Shown here piece by piece: positions 18,940-27,064 of a DNA stretch of 64,000 bases. Source of the DNA: Bacteroidales bacterium (GTDB lineage: Bacteria > Bacteroidota > Bacteroidia > Bacteroidales > GCA-2711565); contig JANQLW010000078.1 in the NCBI GenBank assembly GCA_028280405.1, forward strand, positions 1 to 64,000, written 5' to 3'. The position numbers and the translations under genes were made by a program. The notes below the pieces were generated by a model, which was given only the letters and a program-made list of their open reading frames with translations, did not search any database and was not told where the DNA came from. Every line of letters begins with the position of its first letter. Position 1 is the first letter of the stretch.

Positions 18940-19461
18940 TTACTCTGGTTTTTCTTCAATTTCTCCTATATCTCCTAAATATGAAATACCTTGCCTGTTA
19001 TCACTGTATACTCTTAATGAGCTTGAACCATTGAGCTCTACATCTAAAACAAAGCTAATATTGTCGCTTTTATTTCGGGCTTCAAATTTTATTAAATATC
19101 CTTTTTTACTTCTTTTTATAGAATAATTTTCAATCTTATTTTCAAAATTATAAGGCCCTTTACCACTTAAATCTGCGGTATATGCTCTCCCCAAATAAGG
19201 CAAATAACAAATGACTTCATTATCATTGATCGTTAAGTCATAACCATAACTTATATGATTGCCTGGAGCACCTGATGGAAGCATTTGAGTAGCTATAAAT
19301 TTATAGGCCTTTTGATCTATTAAATCTTTCACTTTCTTCACTTTCATAGCATATGCAGCTTCCTTTTTAGCTTTACGTTTTTCTCTTTTAGTTTTGTTTT
19401 GCTGAGCTTGAATCGCTCCAAAACCAGTCACTAAAATGAGGATAAGAATTATATGTTTCAT
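18940..19461 (-). CDS. DUF4251 secreted protein
   Basis: A 173-aa protein with a signal peptide (1-20, ending IQAQ) and a very basic segment (about 21-40) before the DUF4251 domain. Typical DUF4251 features are the early helix with KVKDLIDQKAYKFIATQMLPSG, the YLPYLGRAY segment and a beta-rich C-terminal half. Function is unknown; the family is common in Bacteroidota as a periplasmic or outer-membrane-associated protein. It is convergent with the propeller lipoprotein. Confidence 0.85.
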   Translation of the reverse strand: MKHIILILILVTGFGAIQAQQNKTKREKRKAKKEAAYAMKVKKVKDLIDQKAYKFIATQMLPSGAPGNHISYGYDLTINDNEVICYLPYLGRAYTADLSGKGPYNFENKIENYSIKRSKKGYLIKFEARNKSDNISFVLDVELNGSSSLRVYSDNRQGISYLGDIGEIEEKPE

Positions 19462-19603
19462 AATATTCGATTTAAAATTAAACTATTAATATAATAAAGC
19501 ACAGTACAATATTAACATATCCATTATAACATACATCTTGCCAAAATTATTATTTTAAGATAAAAATAGAGTAATAGAGAGAAATATAAAATGGGAAATT
19601 AAG

Positions 19604-19675
19604 TAGCCCCAACAGGACTAGAACCTGGATCTATTGTTTAGGAAACAACTATTCTATCCTTTGAACTATGGGGCC
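19604..19675 (-). tRNA. tRNA-Arg (CCT), copy 1, degenerate T-arm
   Basis: This minus-strand cloverleaf is complete in outline: 7-bp acceptor, D-arm, and anticodon loop ttcctaa giving CCT. The T-loop reads TTCTAGT, breaking the invariant purine at position 57, and the base pair 49-65 of the T-stem is lost (C:U). Both changes are absent from copies 2 and 3. No TAnnTTTG promoter is visible upstream. It may be a non-functional relic left by integration events. Confidence 0.7.
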
Positions 19676-20133
19676 TAATTTATTGATTATTTTCTATTGT
19701 TTATTTAAGAATAGAAAATAAAACACAAATAATTATAGGGCTTTAGTCCTTTTAAACCAAAAACTTACAATCCGAACAGGACTGAAAAAAGGCTAAAGCC
19801 TTGCCGGATTTATCATTCGTTTTATAACCACCGGCCTAAAGAGCCGGTGCTATTGCCCCCCTTGCTCTTTCTTATATCATAAATGATGAAATATGACTTC
19901 TAAGGTCAGTTCTGTCTACCTTTTTAATATACTTTACAGAGATGTTTGTAAATGGTAGCTAGGTGCAGGCAGATATAAGATTTTCGGTTTAAGGATTTCA
20001 TTTAAGACGGATTTTCCATCAAATAATAATTCGTAACTAACGAATGCTAATTTTGTATTTATATTGTCTTTTCTAGGTATATCTTTAGTTATAGATGAAC
20101 AATTATATCATTTATTAACAAAAACTTTTACCT
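19676..20133. other. Intergenic region with several inverted repeats
   Basis: No credible ORF. Three inverted repeats are visible: attttctatt/aatagaaaat (19689-19698, 19710-19719); ggctttagtcct with aggact and ctaaagcc (19739-19750, 19778-19800); and accggc/gccggt (19830-19835, 19843-19848). The last two resemble dispersed Bacteroidota intergenic repeats. Near the right end, TAATTTTG (20048-20055) and TATCTTTA (about 20079-20086) are candidate -7 boxes for the lipoprotein gene. Confidence 0.6.
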
Positions 20134-20808
20134 ATGAAAAAAAGATTATTTATCTCAATTATTTGTCTATTGGGAATTTTTGTAAGTTGCAGCAAAGATG
20201 AAGACTCCAAGTTAGATGAAAATCAATTAACTCCTGCAATTAACAATCTGGTTCCGGATGAAATTCTGGATGAAATTATTTCGTTAGGAATGCCTATAAA
20301 CAGAGGTGCTACGCCTCCTAATGTTGAGAATACTTATTTCTGCACTCCATTTATATTGAAAGCAAGCAACAGGCCAGGTGATAATGCAGGAATGTCATTT
20401 CAGGATATGACTCTTACCTTCAAAAATCAAAATAATGAAAACCTGACCATTAGCATGGATTATTTTACTGGTAATGGCGGAGCCGGAACTGAGTCCGGAA
20501 ATGGCATAGGAGCGTATATTGTAGGAACAGGGAATAATGTAACAATATTTGCTAAAACCAGTTCTGACATTAGTGGAGATCCTGCAGATTTATTACACGT
20601 TATTTCGGGTACAGTTACAGCTTCAGGTATTAGTAATCTTCACTATGCCAATTTTATGCTAAACAATTACGGGAATCCAAATGGAAAATGGATAGAAGAA
20701 GGAGAAGGAAGAATAATTTATGATTCGGACGGATCTTCACCAATCGTAACTTCTTCCATGCAAAAATCAACTACGATTGAAAAACTAAAATCCCCAGCCG
20801 GTATATAA
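20134..20808 (+). CDS. Lipoprotein of unknown function
   Basis: A 224-aa protein with a lipobox (IFVSC, Cys19) followed by an acidic linker. The rest is beta-strand-like with a Gly/Asn-rich stretch (TGNGGAGTESGNGIGAY, about 111-127). I recognise no family. Two -7-like boxes precede the ATG. It lies between tRNA-Arg copies 1 and 2, so it may be cargo of an older integration event. It could be a surface ligand-binding protein, but nothing in the sequence proves that. Confidence 0.8.
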   Translation: MKKRLFISIICLLGIFVSCSKDEDSKLDENQLTPAINNLVPDEILDEIISLGMPINRGATPPNVENTYFCTPFILKASNRPGDNAGMSFQDMTLTFKNQNNENLTISMDYFTGNGGAGTESGNGIGAYIVGTGNNVTIFAKTSSDISGDPADLLHVISGTVTASGISNLHYANFMLNNYGNPNGKWIEEGEGRIIYDSDGSSPIVTSSMQKSTTIEKLKSPAGI

Positions 20809-20881
20809 ACAAATATGCGATTTATGTAGATTAAATTCTAACATAAATCGCATATTAAAAATCGAATATCTTATATTTTTG

Positions 20882-20948
20882 TAGCCCCACCAGGACTCGA
20901 ACCTGGATCCATTGTTTAGGAAACAACTATTCTATCCCTTGAACTATG
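20882..20948 (-). pseudogene. tRNA-Arg (CCT) copy 2, truncated at the 5' acceptor strand (att-like remnant)
   Basis: From the discriminator through T-arm, anticodon arm and D-arm this matches tRNA-Arg, but the sequence breaks off after ctatg, where the intact copy continues with ggggcc. The 3' half is identical to copy 3 for 29 bases (20881-20909), whereas the anticodon stem matches copy 1. It is immediately adjacent to the recombinase ORF, whose ATG lies in the remnant, as expected for a displaced attachment-site copy. Confidence 0.8.
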
Positions 20949-21853
20949 AATGTGCTACAAAGCTTAAATGTTAAGGATTACATTAATTACTTAATGCTTA
21001 TAGAGTCTAGGCTAACTGAAGGCTCAATGAAGATGCAAAATCGAACCTATAACTTGTGCAAAGAATACCAGAAGAAGCATAAAAAGGAATGGGATATCGA
21101 AACCTTAAATAAATCCTTTTATAATGACTTCATCAACTTCTTAACACAGAAAAAGCTGCTTGTAAAATCAACACTCCAAGGACATGTAAAACGCCTTAAA
21201 GCTTTTGTCAAGGAAAACTATCCAGAACATAATGTTTGCTACATGAAATTGATGACCTCAAAGCAACCAGATCAAAATGTAATTTACTTATACGATTCAG
21301 AATTAAATATTCTAAAAAATGCAGTGTTACATAAGTTTTCATTTAGAAAAATAAGAGACCTATTCTTGTTTTACTGCTATACGGAGATGAGATATTGCAA
21401 TTCACAACGCTACAACCCATCATGGGAATATGATGGAACATTGGAATTCAGAATGCTTAAAACTGGAGGTAAGACTTATCCACTCTTATTTGATGCTACA
21501 AAAGATATTCTAAATGAGGGAGGGAGACTACCAAAAATTAGTGATCAGAAATATAATAAATATCTCAAAGAGTTGTTTACACACTTAGGCTTAACCAGAC
21601 AAATACCTATTCTTGAGAAAAGGATTAATCCTGGAGGTAAAGGCTACAAAATTGTAGAAGTATACAGAATCTAAATGATATAATTACAACCCACGTAGCA
21701 CGCAAAACCTTTATCCCAAATGCTCTAAATAAAGGAATGGATGTAATAGATGTAATGAAAATGTTAGGTCATTCTGATTACTCAGCAATGAAACCTTATA
21801 TAGCAGTTAGTAAAAAACATTTAAGAAGTGTTTCTAAACTATGGGATATTTAA
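20946..21853 (+). pseudogene. Tyrosine recombinase (phage integrase family), frameshifted and N-terminally short
   Basis: The first frame (20946-21674, 242 aa) has a SAM-like core-binding domain (about 15-105) and the catalytic domain start with the Arg box (IRDLFLFYCYTEMRYCN) and the beta-hairpin Lys (LKTGGK). It ends at TAA 21672. Reading on in the -1 frame from 21668 gives the missing end: THVARKTF (HxxR), MLGHSDYSAM and the Tyr nucleophile in KPYIAV, to TAA at 21851. A single lost base near 21668 explains this. The arm-binding N-terminal domain is missing and the ATG comes from the tRNA remnant, so the 5' end is probably truncated too. All catalytic residues remain encoded. Confidence 0.85.
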
Positions 21854-21864
21854 GTTTTATATTT

Positions 21865-22314
21865 CTATTTTACAGGGAAAAAAGATAATGGGTTAATCGG
21901 AGGTAATATAATACCTTCCATTATTGTATTTTTTGATTTAATTACAAGCATTCCTCTTGCTGAAGATAATACAATTCCCATTAGACTAGCTAGAAAAGCA
22001 TTCGGTAATTGACCTTTTGTTTTATTCATAGATTCATTAATATTTGAAACTTTAAATTCACCAGAGGATACAATATTACCAAGGTATATCGTTTTTTCTT
22101 TATCAGCAAAATACTTAGTATTAGCTTCAATAACTATAGACTCATCTGAGGCATTAATCTTCATTTCAATATTAAATTCAAACTGAACCTTATCTCTACT
22201 TAAACCAGATTTCTTTAAACTTTCTGGTAATTCACTTATTACATTGAAGTCAATTAACTTAACATCTGTTAATTCTATGGGCAATTCAATTTCTATTTTC
22301 TTTTTACTTTCCAT
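21865..22314 (-). CDS. SecB-like chaperone of a TAC-type module (putative)
   Basis: A 149-aa acidic/beta-rich protein. The middle (about 45-90) alternates strands as in SecB (FEFNIEMKINASDESIVIEANTK). The end has the pattern that I associate with SecB-like proteins: a hydrophobic helix with LPNAFLASLMGIVLSSARG and then a beta segment closing with LPPINPLSFF, comparable with the ARG...LPxxNP ending of SecB relatives. It is last in an operon behind an HTH antitoxin-like and a toxin-like gene (14-base gap), the order of the M. tuberculosis TAC system. Assignment is by pattern only; a general uncharacterised family is possible. Confidence 0.55.
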   Translation of the reverse strand: MESKKKIEIELPIELTDVKLIDFNVISELPESLKKSGLSRDKVQFEFNIEMKINASDESIVIEANTKYFADKEKTIYLGNIVSSGEFKVSNINESMNKTKGQLPNAFLASLMGIVLSSARGMLVIKSKNTIMEGIILPPINPLSFFPVK

Positions 22315-22328
22315 GACAATAGACTATA

Positions 22329-22769
22329 TTATTGGATACAACCTGCAGATTTAGGAAGATTAAATGTCCAAACATGCAGAGGGTCAACTTGTAATTTTAA
22401 ATGATCTTCAATTTCAAAAAATTCATTACTATCACATTGTTCATTACTCCACAATGGTTTTTGCCTTGGCAAATCAATTGAAATAATCGGGTTAGTTATT
22501 ATTCTTGGAGGTTCAGCAACTAAAACGCTCTCCCCAAGAACAGCTTCAATTTTACAAATTGTCAAAAGTGTAAAATTATGAGTCCCTTGAAGCCATTTAC
22601 TGATTTCTGACTCTTTTTTAGATAGCAAGTCGGCTAAATCCTTTTGAGTTTTACCTTGCAAATCAAGAATATTTAATATTCTATTTGCAATCTCCATAGA
22701 TTTTTCAACCATTAAATCAATCTCAGGAGGTACACTCTTAGCTCTTTCTTTAATGCTGTATTTGCTCAT
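22329..22769 (-). CDS. XRE-family antitoxin (HigA-like) with C-terminal extension
   Basis: A 146-aa DNA-binding protein. The helix-turn-helix (about 40-85: KTQKDLADLLSKKESEISKW, then LQGTHNFTLLTICKIEAVLG) is of the HigA/XRE type. A tail of about 55 residues follows it, with aromatic residues (PLWSNEQC, VWTFNLPKSA), longer than in simple HigA proteins. In TAC systems the antitoxin carries such a tail (the chaperone-addiction region) recognised by the SecB-like partner. It starts 7 bases after the stop of the toxin-like gene. Expected roles are neutralising the toxin and repressing the operon promoter. Confidence 0.75.
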   Translation of the reverse strand: MSKYSIKERAKSVPPEIDLMVEKSMEIANRILNILDLQGKTQKDLADLLSKKESEISKWLQGTHNFTLLTICKIEAVLGESVLVAEPPRIITNPIISIDLPRQKPLWSNEQCDSNEFFEIEDHLKLQVDPLHVWTFNLPKSAGCIQ

Positions 22770-22776
22770 ATATTTG

Positions 22777-23259
22777 CTATTCAGTAGTTTCTATTGAAAA
22801 TTCCAAATTCCCATATAATGTGCAATTATGTATACAAGTATCATATTTATCACTTTCAATTCTACTTAAAAGATATTTTCCAGTAATTCTAAGATCCGAC
22901 ACATATTTGCTTAATTCTTCAGAATCCTGAACTTTCTCAACTTCCTTGTGTGCACCATTTCCTATTAGTAAAACACATTCACTAATCTTAAAACAGTACA
23001 ATCTTAGTTTATTTGAATATATCGGTAGTGCTATTACACGTCCTCCTTCGGGTCGGAAATATCTATCAATAACACCTTGTTCACCAATTTTATTCAAATA
23101 ACTAATAATAACGTTGAAATCAGATTCATATTCAGGAATTCCATCAAACTTACTAAAGAACTTGTCAAACTCACTATCCTCTTCATCATTAAACCTAATC
23201 GTGTAAAAGTTTGCCGATTCATATTCATCCAGTGGTTCGATATGTATTATACGCTTCAC
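22777..23259 (-). CDS. HigB/Gp49-like toxin (putative)
   Basis: A 160-aa protein, first gene of the operon. The central part (about 66-122), FRPEGGRVIALPIYSNKLR, then LYCFKISECVLLIGNGAHKE and a helical end ELSKYVSDLR, resembles RelE/HigB-fold (Gp49-like) mRNA interferase toxins, which have RLYYF..G..VLLHGF. The N-terminal half is extra and unrecognised. The start is GTG, because a stop codon directly precedes it in frame and no ATG is available nearby. Toxin-first gene order is usual for higBA. Activity is not demonstrated by the sequence. Confidence 0.5.
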   Translation of the reverse strand: MKRIIHIEPLDEYESANFYTIRFNDEEDSEFDKFFSKFDGIPEYESDFNVIISYLNKIGEQGVIDRYFRPEGGRVIALPIYSNKLRLYCFKISECVLLIGNGAHKEVEKVQDSEELSKYVSDLRITGKYLLSRIESDKYDTCIHNCTLYGNLEFSIETTE

Positions 23260-23282
23260 TTATAAGTTAAGTTGCAAAATTA
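23258..23282 (-). promoter_or_regulatory. Promoter and candidate operator of the TAC-like operon
   Basis: The minus strand has TAATTTTG (23275-23282), a perfect -7 box. A 10-bp perfect palindrome, acttataagt (23258-23267), spans the expected transcript start and the GTG codon. An autoregulating XRE antitoxin would be expected to bind here. Confidence 0.5.
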
Positions 23283-23729
23283 AAATAATTTTTTAATTAT
23301 CATAGTAATCAATAAAGATTATGCTTTTACAATCAGTAATATCAGTTGTTGGGGAGTACAATTATACCAATAAAAATAGTTACTACTAAGATATATATTA
23401 AATCAATAAATAATTAATTAATAGAAATGCTAATCACTAAAAATCAATACCTTCATAGTTCGAATCTCCTACGGAATATACAACTACAACATTTTTAAGG
23501 AGCTATGAATTTTAGGTTCAAAATAGACAATTTTACTTAAACTTGCCATAAAAATTTCTCAATTTTCTATTAGGTTCGATTAAATTGTGGGCTTGAATAT
23601 CCAACACGCTAAATTTCAACATGTTGCATATATAAACATTTCTTACCTTTGAGAAAAGAGTTAGAGAGAAAATATTAGGTCTAAATTAGTCCTTAGTTTT
23701 CTAAAAACCCTGATAATATAAGCTTACAG
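23283..23729. other. AT-rich non-coding stretch inside the island
   Basis: There is no ORF of note on either strand and no RNA gene that I recognise. It is very AT-rich, with short poly-A and poly-T runs. It may hold decayed element sequence between the TAC-like operon and the restored tRNA-Arg. Confidence 0.5.
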
Positions 23730-23801
23730 TAGCCCCACCAGGACTCGAACCTGGATCTAAAGTTTAGGAAACTTCCGTTCTATCCCTTGAACTATGGGGC
23801 C
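23730..23801 (-). tRNA. tRNA-Arg (CCT), copy 3, intact
   Basis: Full cloverleaf: acceptor ggcccca/tggggct (one G:U pair), anticodon loop ttcctaa giving CCT, T-stem ccagg/cctgg with T-loop TTCGAGT, A discriminator, no encoded CCA. It forms the right boundary of the integrated island. No TAnnTTTG box is seen upstream; read-through from metG is possible. Confidence 0.93.
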
Positions 23802-23814
23802 GGTTTGATATTTG

Positions 23815-23855
23815 ATAGAAGATAGCAGATATAAGATATTCGATGTATCTTCTAT
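23815..23855 (-). terminator. Hairpin after metG
   Basis: Perfect 10-bp arms atagaagata (23815-23824) and tatcttctat (23846-23855), starting 11 bases past the metG stop. The loop is 21 bases and there is no long T-run, so termination is only likely. Confidence 0.45.
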
Positions 23856-23866
23856 AGATATCTTTT

Positions 23867-25924
23867 CTATTTTATTTCGCTACCGTTGTGGAAATCTGCT
23901 GATGGTTGAACAAAACAAAGTTCTCCTTTTGTATTTTCAGCCATCAATATCATTCCCTGCGATTCGATACCTTTAAGTTTTCGCGATGCCAAATTTACCA
24001 AAATACTTACTTTCTGCCCAATAATTTCTTCAGGTTTATAAAATTCGGCTATGCCGGAAACTACAATCCGCTGATCAATACCGGTATCCACTTTGATTTT
24101 AAGAAGCTTTTTGGTTTTTGGAACTTTTTCAGCTTCCAAAATAGTTCCCGTACGAATGTCCATCTTCACAAAATCATCAAAAACAATATTTTCTTTTTGA
24201 GAATTTACCTCAATGGCAGCATTTGCTTCATTATCTTTTTTAGTAGCCAAAAGTTTTTCAATTTGTGCTTCTATAGCAGCATCTTCAATTTTTTCAAATA
24301 AAAAGCCGGGCTTATTCAATTCATGGCCTGCTTCGATTAAATTACCACCACCATCTTTCCATAACAATCGGTCGATATTTAACATACCATATAGCTTTTC
24401 GGAAGTAAATGGTAAAAATGCTTCCGAATATAAAGCCAAATTAGCACAGATTTGTAATGAAAGGTTTAAAATGGTTTTTACGCGTTCTACATCTGTTTTA
24501 AACAATTTCCATGGTTCCGTCTCAGTAAGGTATTTATTTCCCAGGCGAGCCAAATTCATCAATTCATTTAAGGCTTCACGGAAACGATAATTCTCCAGGC
24601 TTTTTCCAATTGATCCGGGATAAGTTTTAAGTTCTTCTATAAGTGCTTTATCAAGATCTGTTAAGCCGGTAACTTCAGGCACTTTACCATCAAAATACTT
24701 TTGAGTTAAAACCAGGGTTCGGTTTACAAAGTTTCCAAAAACGGCCAATAATTCATTATTATTTCTGGCTTGAAAATCTTTCCAGGTAAAATCATTGTCT
24801 TTGGTTTCCGGAGCATTTGCACAAAGTACGTAACGTAATACATCCTGCTTACCGGGAAATTCTTCCAGATACTCATGCAACCATACAGCCCAGTTTCTGG
24901 AAGTAGATATTTTGTCATTTTCTAAATTCAGAAATTCATTGGCAGGAACATTTTCGGGTAAAATATAAGACCCTTCATGTTTCAACATTGAAGGAAAAAT
25001 AATACAATGAAATACAATATTATCTTTTCCAATAAAGTGAACCATCTTACTGCTTTCATCTTTCCAATAGGGTTCCCAATCCTTGCCATTCTCATGTGCC
25101 CACTCACGTGTTGCAGATATATATCCGATGGGGGCATCAAACCAAACATAAAGCACTTTTCCATCAGCTCCTTCAACAGGAACCTTCACACCCCAGTCCA
25201 GATCACGGGTAACAGCTCTTGGTTGTAAACCCTGATCAATCCAGGATTTACATTGCCCGTATACATTGGGCTTCCATTCTTTATGCCCTTCCAATATCCA
25301 TTCTTTGAGCCAATCTTCATATTTATCCAAAGGCAAATACCAGTGCCTGGTTTCTTTTAATACCGGAGCATTTCCGGATAAAGCAGATTTAGGGTTAATC
25401 AGGTCAGTCGCATTCAGGGTAGTACCACAATTCTCACATTGATCACCATAGGCTTTTTCATTGCCACAATGCGGACAAGTTCCGGTAATATAACGGTCAG
25501 CTAAAAACTGGTTCTTTTCTTCATCATAATAATGTTCACTGCTTTGCTCAACAAATTCACCTTTTTCATAAAGGGTTTTAAAAAAATCAGCAGCAGTTTC
25601 ATGATGAATTCGGTTAGAGGTTCTGGAATACACATCAAATGAAATTCCAAATTCTTTAAAGGATTTTTTAATAATGGAATGATAACGATCAACAATTTCC
25701 TGTGGGCTTACACCTTCATTTTGTGCTTTAATAGTAATAGGTACTCCATGCTCATCCGAGCCACCAATAAAAACGACATCTTTTTCATTTAACCTTAAAT
25801 ATCTAACATAAATATCAGCCGGCACATATACTCCGGCAAGGTGTCCGATATGAATTGGCCCATTTGCATAGGGCAGGGCAGAAGTAATGGTATAACGCTT
25901 AAATTTTCCCTGATCTTGTTCCAT
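23867..25924 (-). CDS. metG: Methionyl-tRNA synthetase with C-terminal tRNA-binding domain
   Basis: Charges initiator and elongator tRNA-Met. With the start used here it is 685 aa. HIGH motif in [14 protein letters not shown] (about 14-27), a zinc knuckle CPHCGN...CENC (about 143-163), and the KMSKS loop in the variant form KISTSRN (about 335). The anticodon-binding domain follows, then a C-terminal EMAP/Trbp111-like domain (about 580-685, [20 protein letters not shown]) that dimerises and binds tRNA. The frame opens 16 codons earlier, but the promoter (-7 box 25951-25958) lies inside that extension, so the Met at 25922-25924 is used. It is divergent from the LD-carboxypeptidase gene. Confidence 0.95.
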   Translation of the reverse strand: MEQDQGKFKRYTITSALPYANGPIHIGHLAGVYVPADIYVRYLRLNEKDVVFIGGSDEHGVPITIKAQNEGVSPQEIVDRYHSIIKKSFKEFGISFDVYSRTSNRIHHETAADFFKTLYEKGEFVEQSSEHYYDEEKNQFLADRYITGTCPHCGNEKAYGDQCENCGTTLNATDLINPKSALSGNAPVLKETRHWYLPLDKYEDWLKEWILEGHKEWKPNVYGQCKSWIDQGLQPRAVTRDLDWGVKVPVEGADGKVLYVWFDAPIGYISATREWAHENGKDWEPYWKDESSKMVHFIGKDNIVFHCIIFPSMLKHEGSYILPENVPANEFLNLENDKISTSRNWAVWLHEYLEEFPGKQDVLRYVLCANAPETKDNDFTWKDFQARNNNELLAVFGNFVNRTLVLTQKYFDGKVPEVTGLTDLDKALIEELKTYPGSIGKSLENYRFREALNELMNLARLGNKYLTETEPWKLFKTDVERVKTILNLSLQICANLALYSEAFLPFTSEKLYGMLNIDRLLWKDGGGNLIEAGHELNKPGFLFEKIEDAAIEAQIEKLLATKKDNEANAAIEVNSQKENIVFDDFVKMDIRTGTILEAEKVPKTKKLLKIKVDTGIDQRIVVSGIAEFYKPEEIIGQKVSILVNLASRKLKGIESQGMILMAENTKGELCFVQPSADFHNGSEIK

Positions 25925-25950
25925 CTTAAGTAATTTTCCTTTAATTTCGG

Positions 25951-25980
25951 CAAAGTTAAGGATTTGTTTCATACATCAAA
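25951..25980 (-). promoter_or_regulatory. Promoter of metG (decides its start)
   Basis: The minus strand reads TTTG (25977-25980), 18 bases, then TAACTTTG (25951-25958). Both match the Bacteroidota consensus. The expected start of transcription, near 25944, excludes the Met at 25972. Confidence 0.75.
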
Positions 25981-25983
25981 CAT

Positions 25984-26883
25984 ATGCATAGACCTCAAAA
26001 TCTTATTCCAGGCGATAGAATTGCCATAGTAGCACCGGCACGAAAAATCAGTCCGAATGAATTATTAGATGCAACTAATATTTTAACTTCCTGGGGGCTT
26101 GAGGTCATACTCGGACAAAATATTTTCAATGAAGACAACCAATACGCTGGCAGGGATCAGGAAAGGGCTGATGATTTTCAACAAATGATTGATGACCCGG
26201 AAGTAAAAGCCATCCTATTTGCCAGGGGAGGGTATGGAAGCATCCGGATCATGGATAAAATTAATTGGGAAAAGTTTAAAATAAATCCGAAATGGTTAAT
26301 CGGATTTAGTGATATTACAGTTATTCATTCCTATTTATCCCAACAATTGGAAGTCGAAAGCCTGCATGGGATCATGGCCATAAATTTTCCTACAGCTAGC
26401 GAATCAGCTATTGAATCCGTTCGAAAAGTAATATTTGGAGAAACATTATCTTATTCCGTAAAAGCTCATCTTTTAAATAAAGTAGGAAGTACCAAATCTC
26501 AAATCATTGGAGGAAACCTTTCTCTTTTGCATACTTTATGTGGTTCAGATTGTGATATCAAAACTGATGGAAAAATTTTATTTATCGAAGATCTGGATGA
26601 ATATCTTTATCATATCGACCGGATGATGCTCAATTTAAAACGATCAGGAAAACTGGAAAGCCTTGCTGGACTTATTGTTGGAGGGATGACCGAGATGAAT
26701 GACAATAAAGTTCCTTTCGGAAAAACAGCCTATGAAATCATTTACGAACATATTGAAAAATACCATTATCCGGCCTGTTTTGGATTCCCTGCCGGTCACA
26801 TTTCCAACCATTGTGGTATTATATTAGGGAGGACTGTTGAATTGAAAGTCGATGCTGAAGTCCAACTTAATTTTGAAAAATAA
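25984..26883 (+). CDS. ldcA: LD-carboxypeptidase (peptidase family S66)
   Basis: Removes the terminal D-alanine from the tetrapeptide of recycled murein (L,D-carboxypeptidase, cytoplasm). Its 299 aa are typical. The nucleophile is expected at S109 in GFSDIT, preceded by LFARGGYGSIR, with the Glu in FIEDLDEYLYHIDRM and the His in FPAGHISNHCG completing the Ser-Glu-His triad of S66 enzymes. The gene starts about 60 bases from the metG start, divergent, so the two promoters must interleave. A heptamer array follows it. Confidence 0.92.
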   Translation: MHRPQNLIPGDRIAIVAPARKISPNELLDATNILTSWGLEVILGQNIFNEDNQYAGRDQERADDFQQMIDDPEVKAILFARGGYGSIRIMDKINWEKFKINPKWLIGFSDITVIHSYLSQQLEVESLHGIMAINFPTASESAIESVRKVIFGETLSYSVKAHLLNKVGSTKSQIIGGNLSLLHTLCGSDCDIKTDGKILFIEDLDEYLYHIDRMMLNLKRSGKLESLAGLIVGGMTEMNDNKVPFGKTAYEIIYEHIEKYHYPACFGFPAGHISNHCGIILGRTVELKVDAEVQLNFEK

Positions 26884-26935
26884 ACTTAAGGAAATAAAAA
26901 ATTATTGATTTATCTTTATTAGTTAACACTCCCCT

Positions 26936-27045
26936 GCAACAAGCAACAAGCAACAAGCAACAAGCAACAAGCAACAAGCAACAAGCAACAAGCAACAAGC
27001 AACAAGCAACAAGCAGCCTGTAGCCTGTAGCCTGTAGCCTATAGC
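26936..27045. repeat. Heptanucleotide tandem array (gcaacaa)11 + (gcctgta)3
   Basis: Eleven perfect gcaacaa units (26936-27012), a short join, three gcctgta units and one gcctata (27016-27043). It lies between ldcA and yraN, ending 20 bases before the yraN ATG. A related 7-bp array occurs at 53801-53912. Such units are prone to slippage. Confidence 0.95.
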
Positions 27046-27064
27046 AAAATAAAACAATCACATT

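Larger units (their letters stand above)
20882..23801. mobile_element. Small integrated island at tRNA-Arg(CCT)
   Basis: An intact tRNA-Arg(CCT) at the right end (copy 3) and a displaced partial copy at the left end (copy 2) bracket 2.9 kb, with a tyrosine recombinase adjoining the left repeat. This is the layout left when an element integrates at the 3' side of a tRNA and restores the gene. Cargo is the three-gene toxin-antitoxin-chaperone-like operon on the minus strand. The recombinase is broken, so the element is probably immobile. Exact ends are inferred from the repeats. Confidence 0.6.

Noticed and set aside
21660-21680. Programmed -1 frameshift in the recombinase
   Set aside because: There is no slippery heptamer and no downstream structure; a lost base is the simpler reading.
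24213-24590. Plus-strand ORFs opposite metG
   Set aside because: Shadow frames of a clearly coding synthetase, with no independent motif.
26936-27045. CRISPR array
   Set aside because: Units are 7 bp with no spacers, and no cas genes are near.
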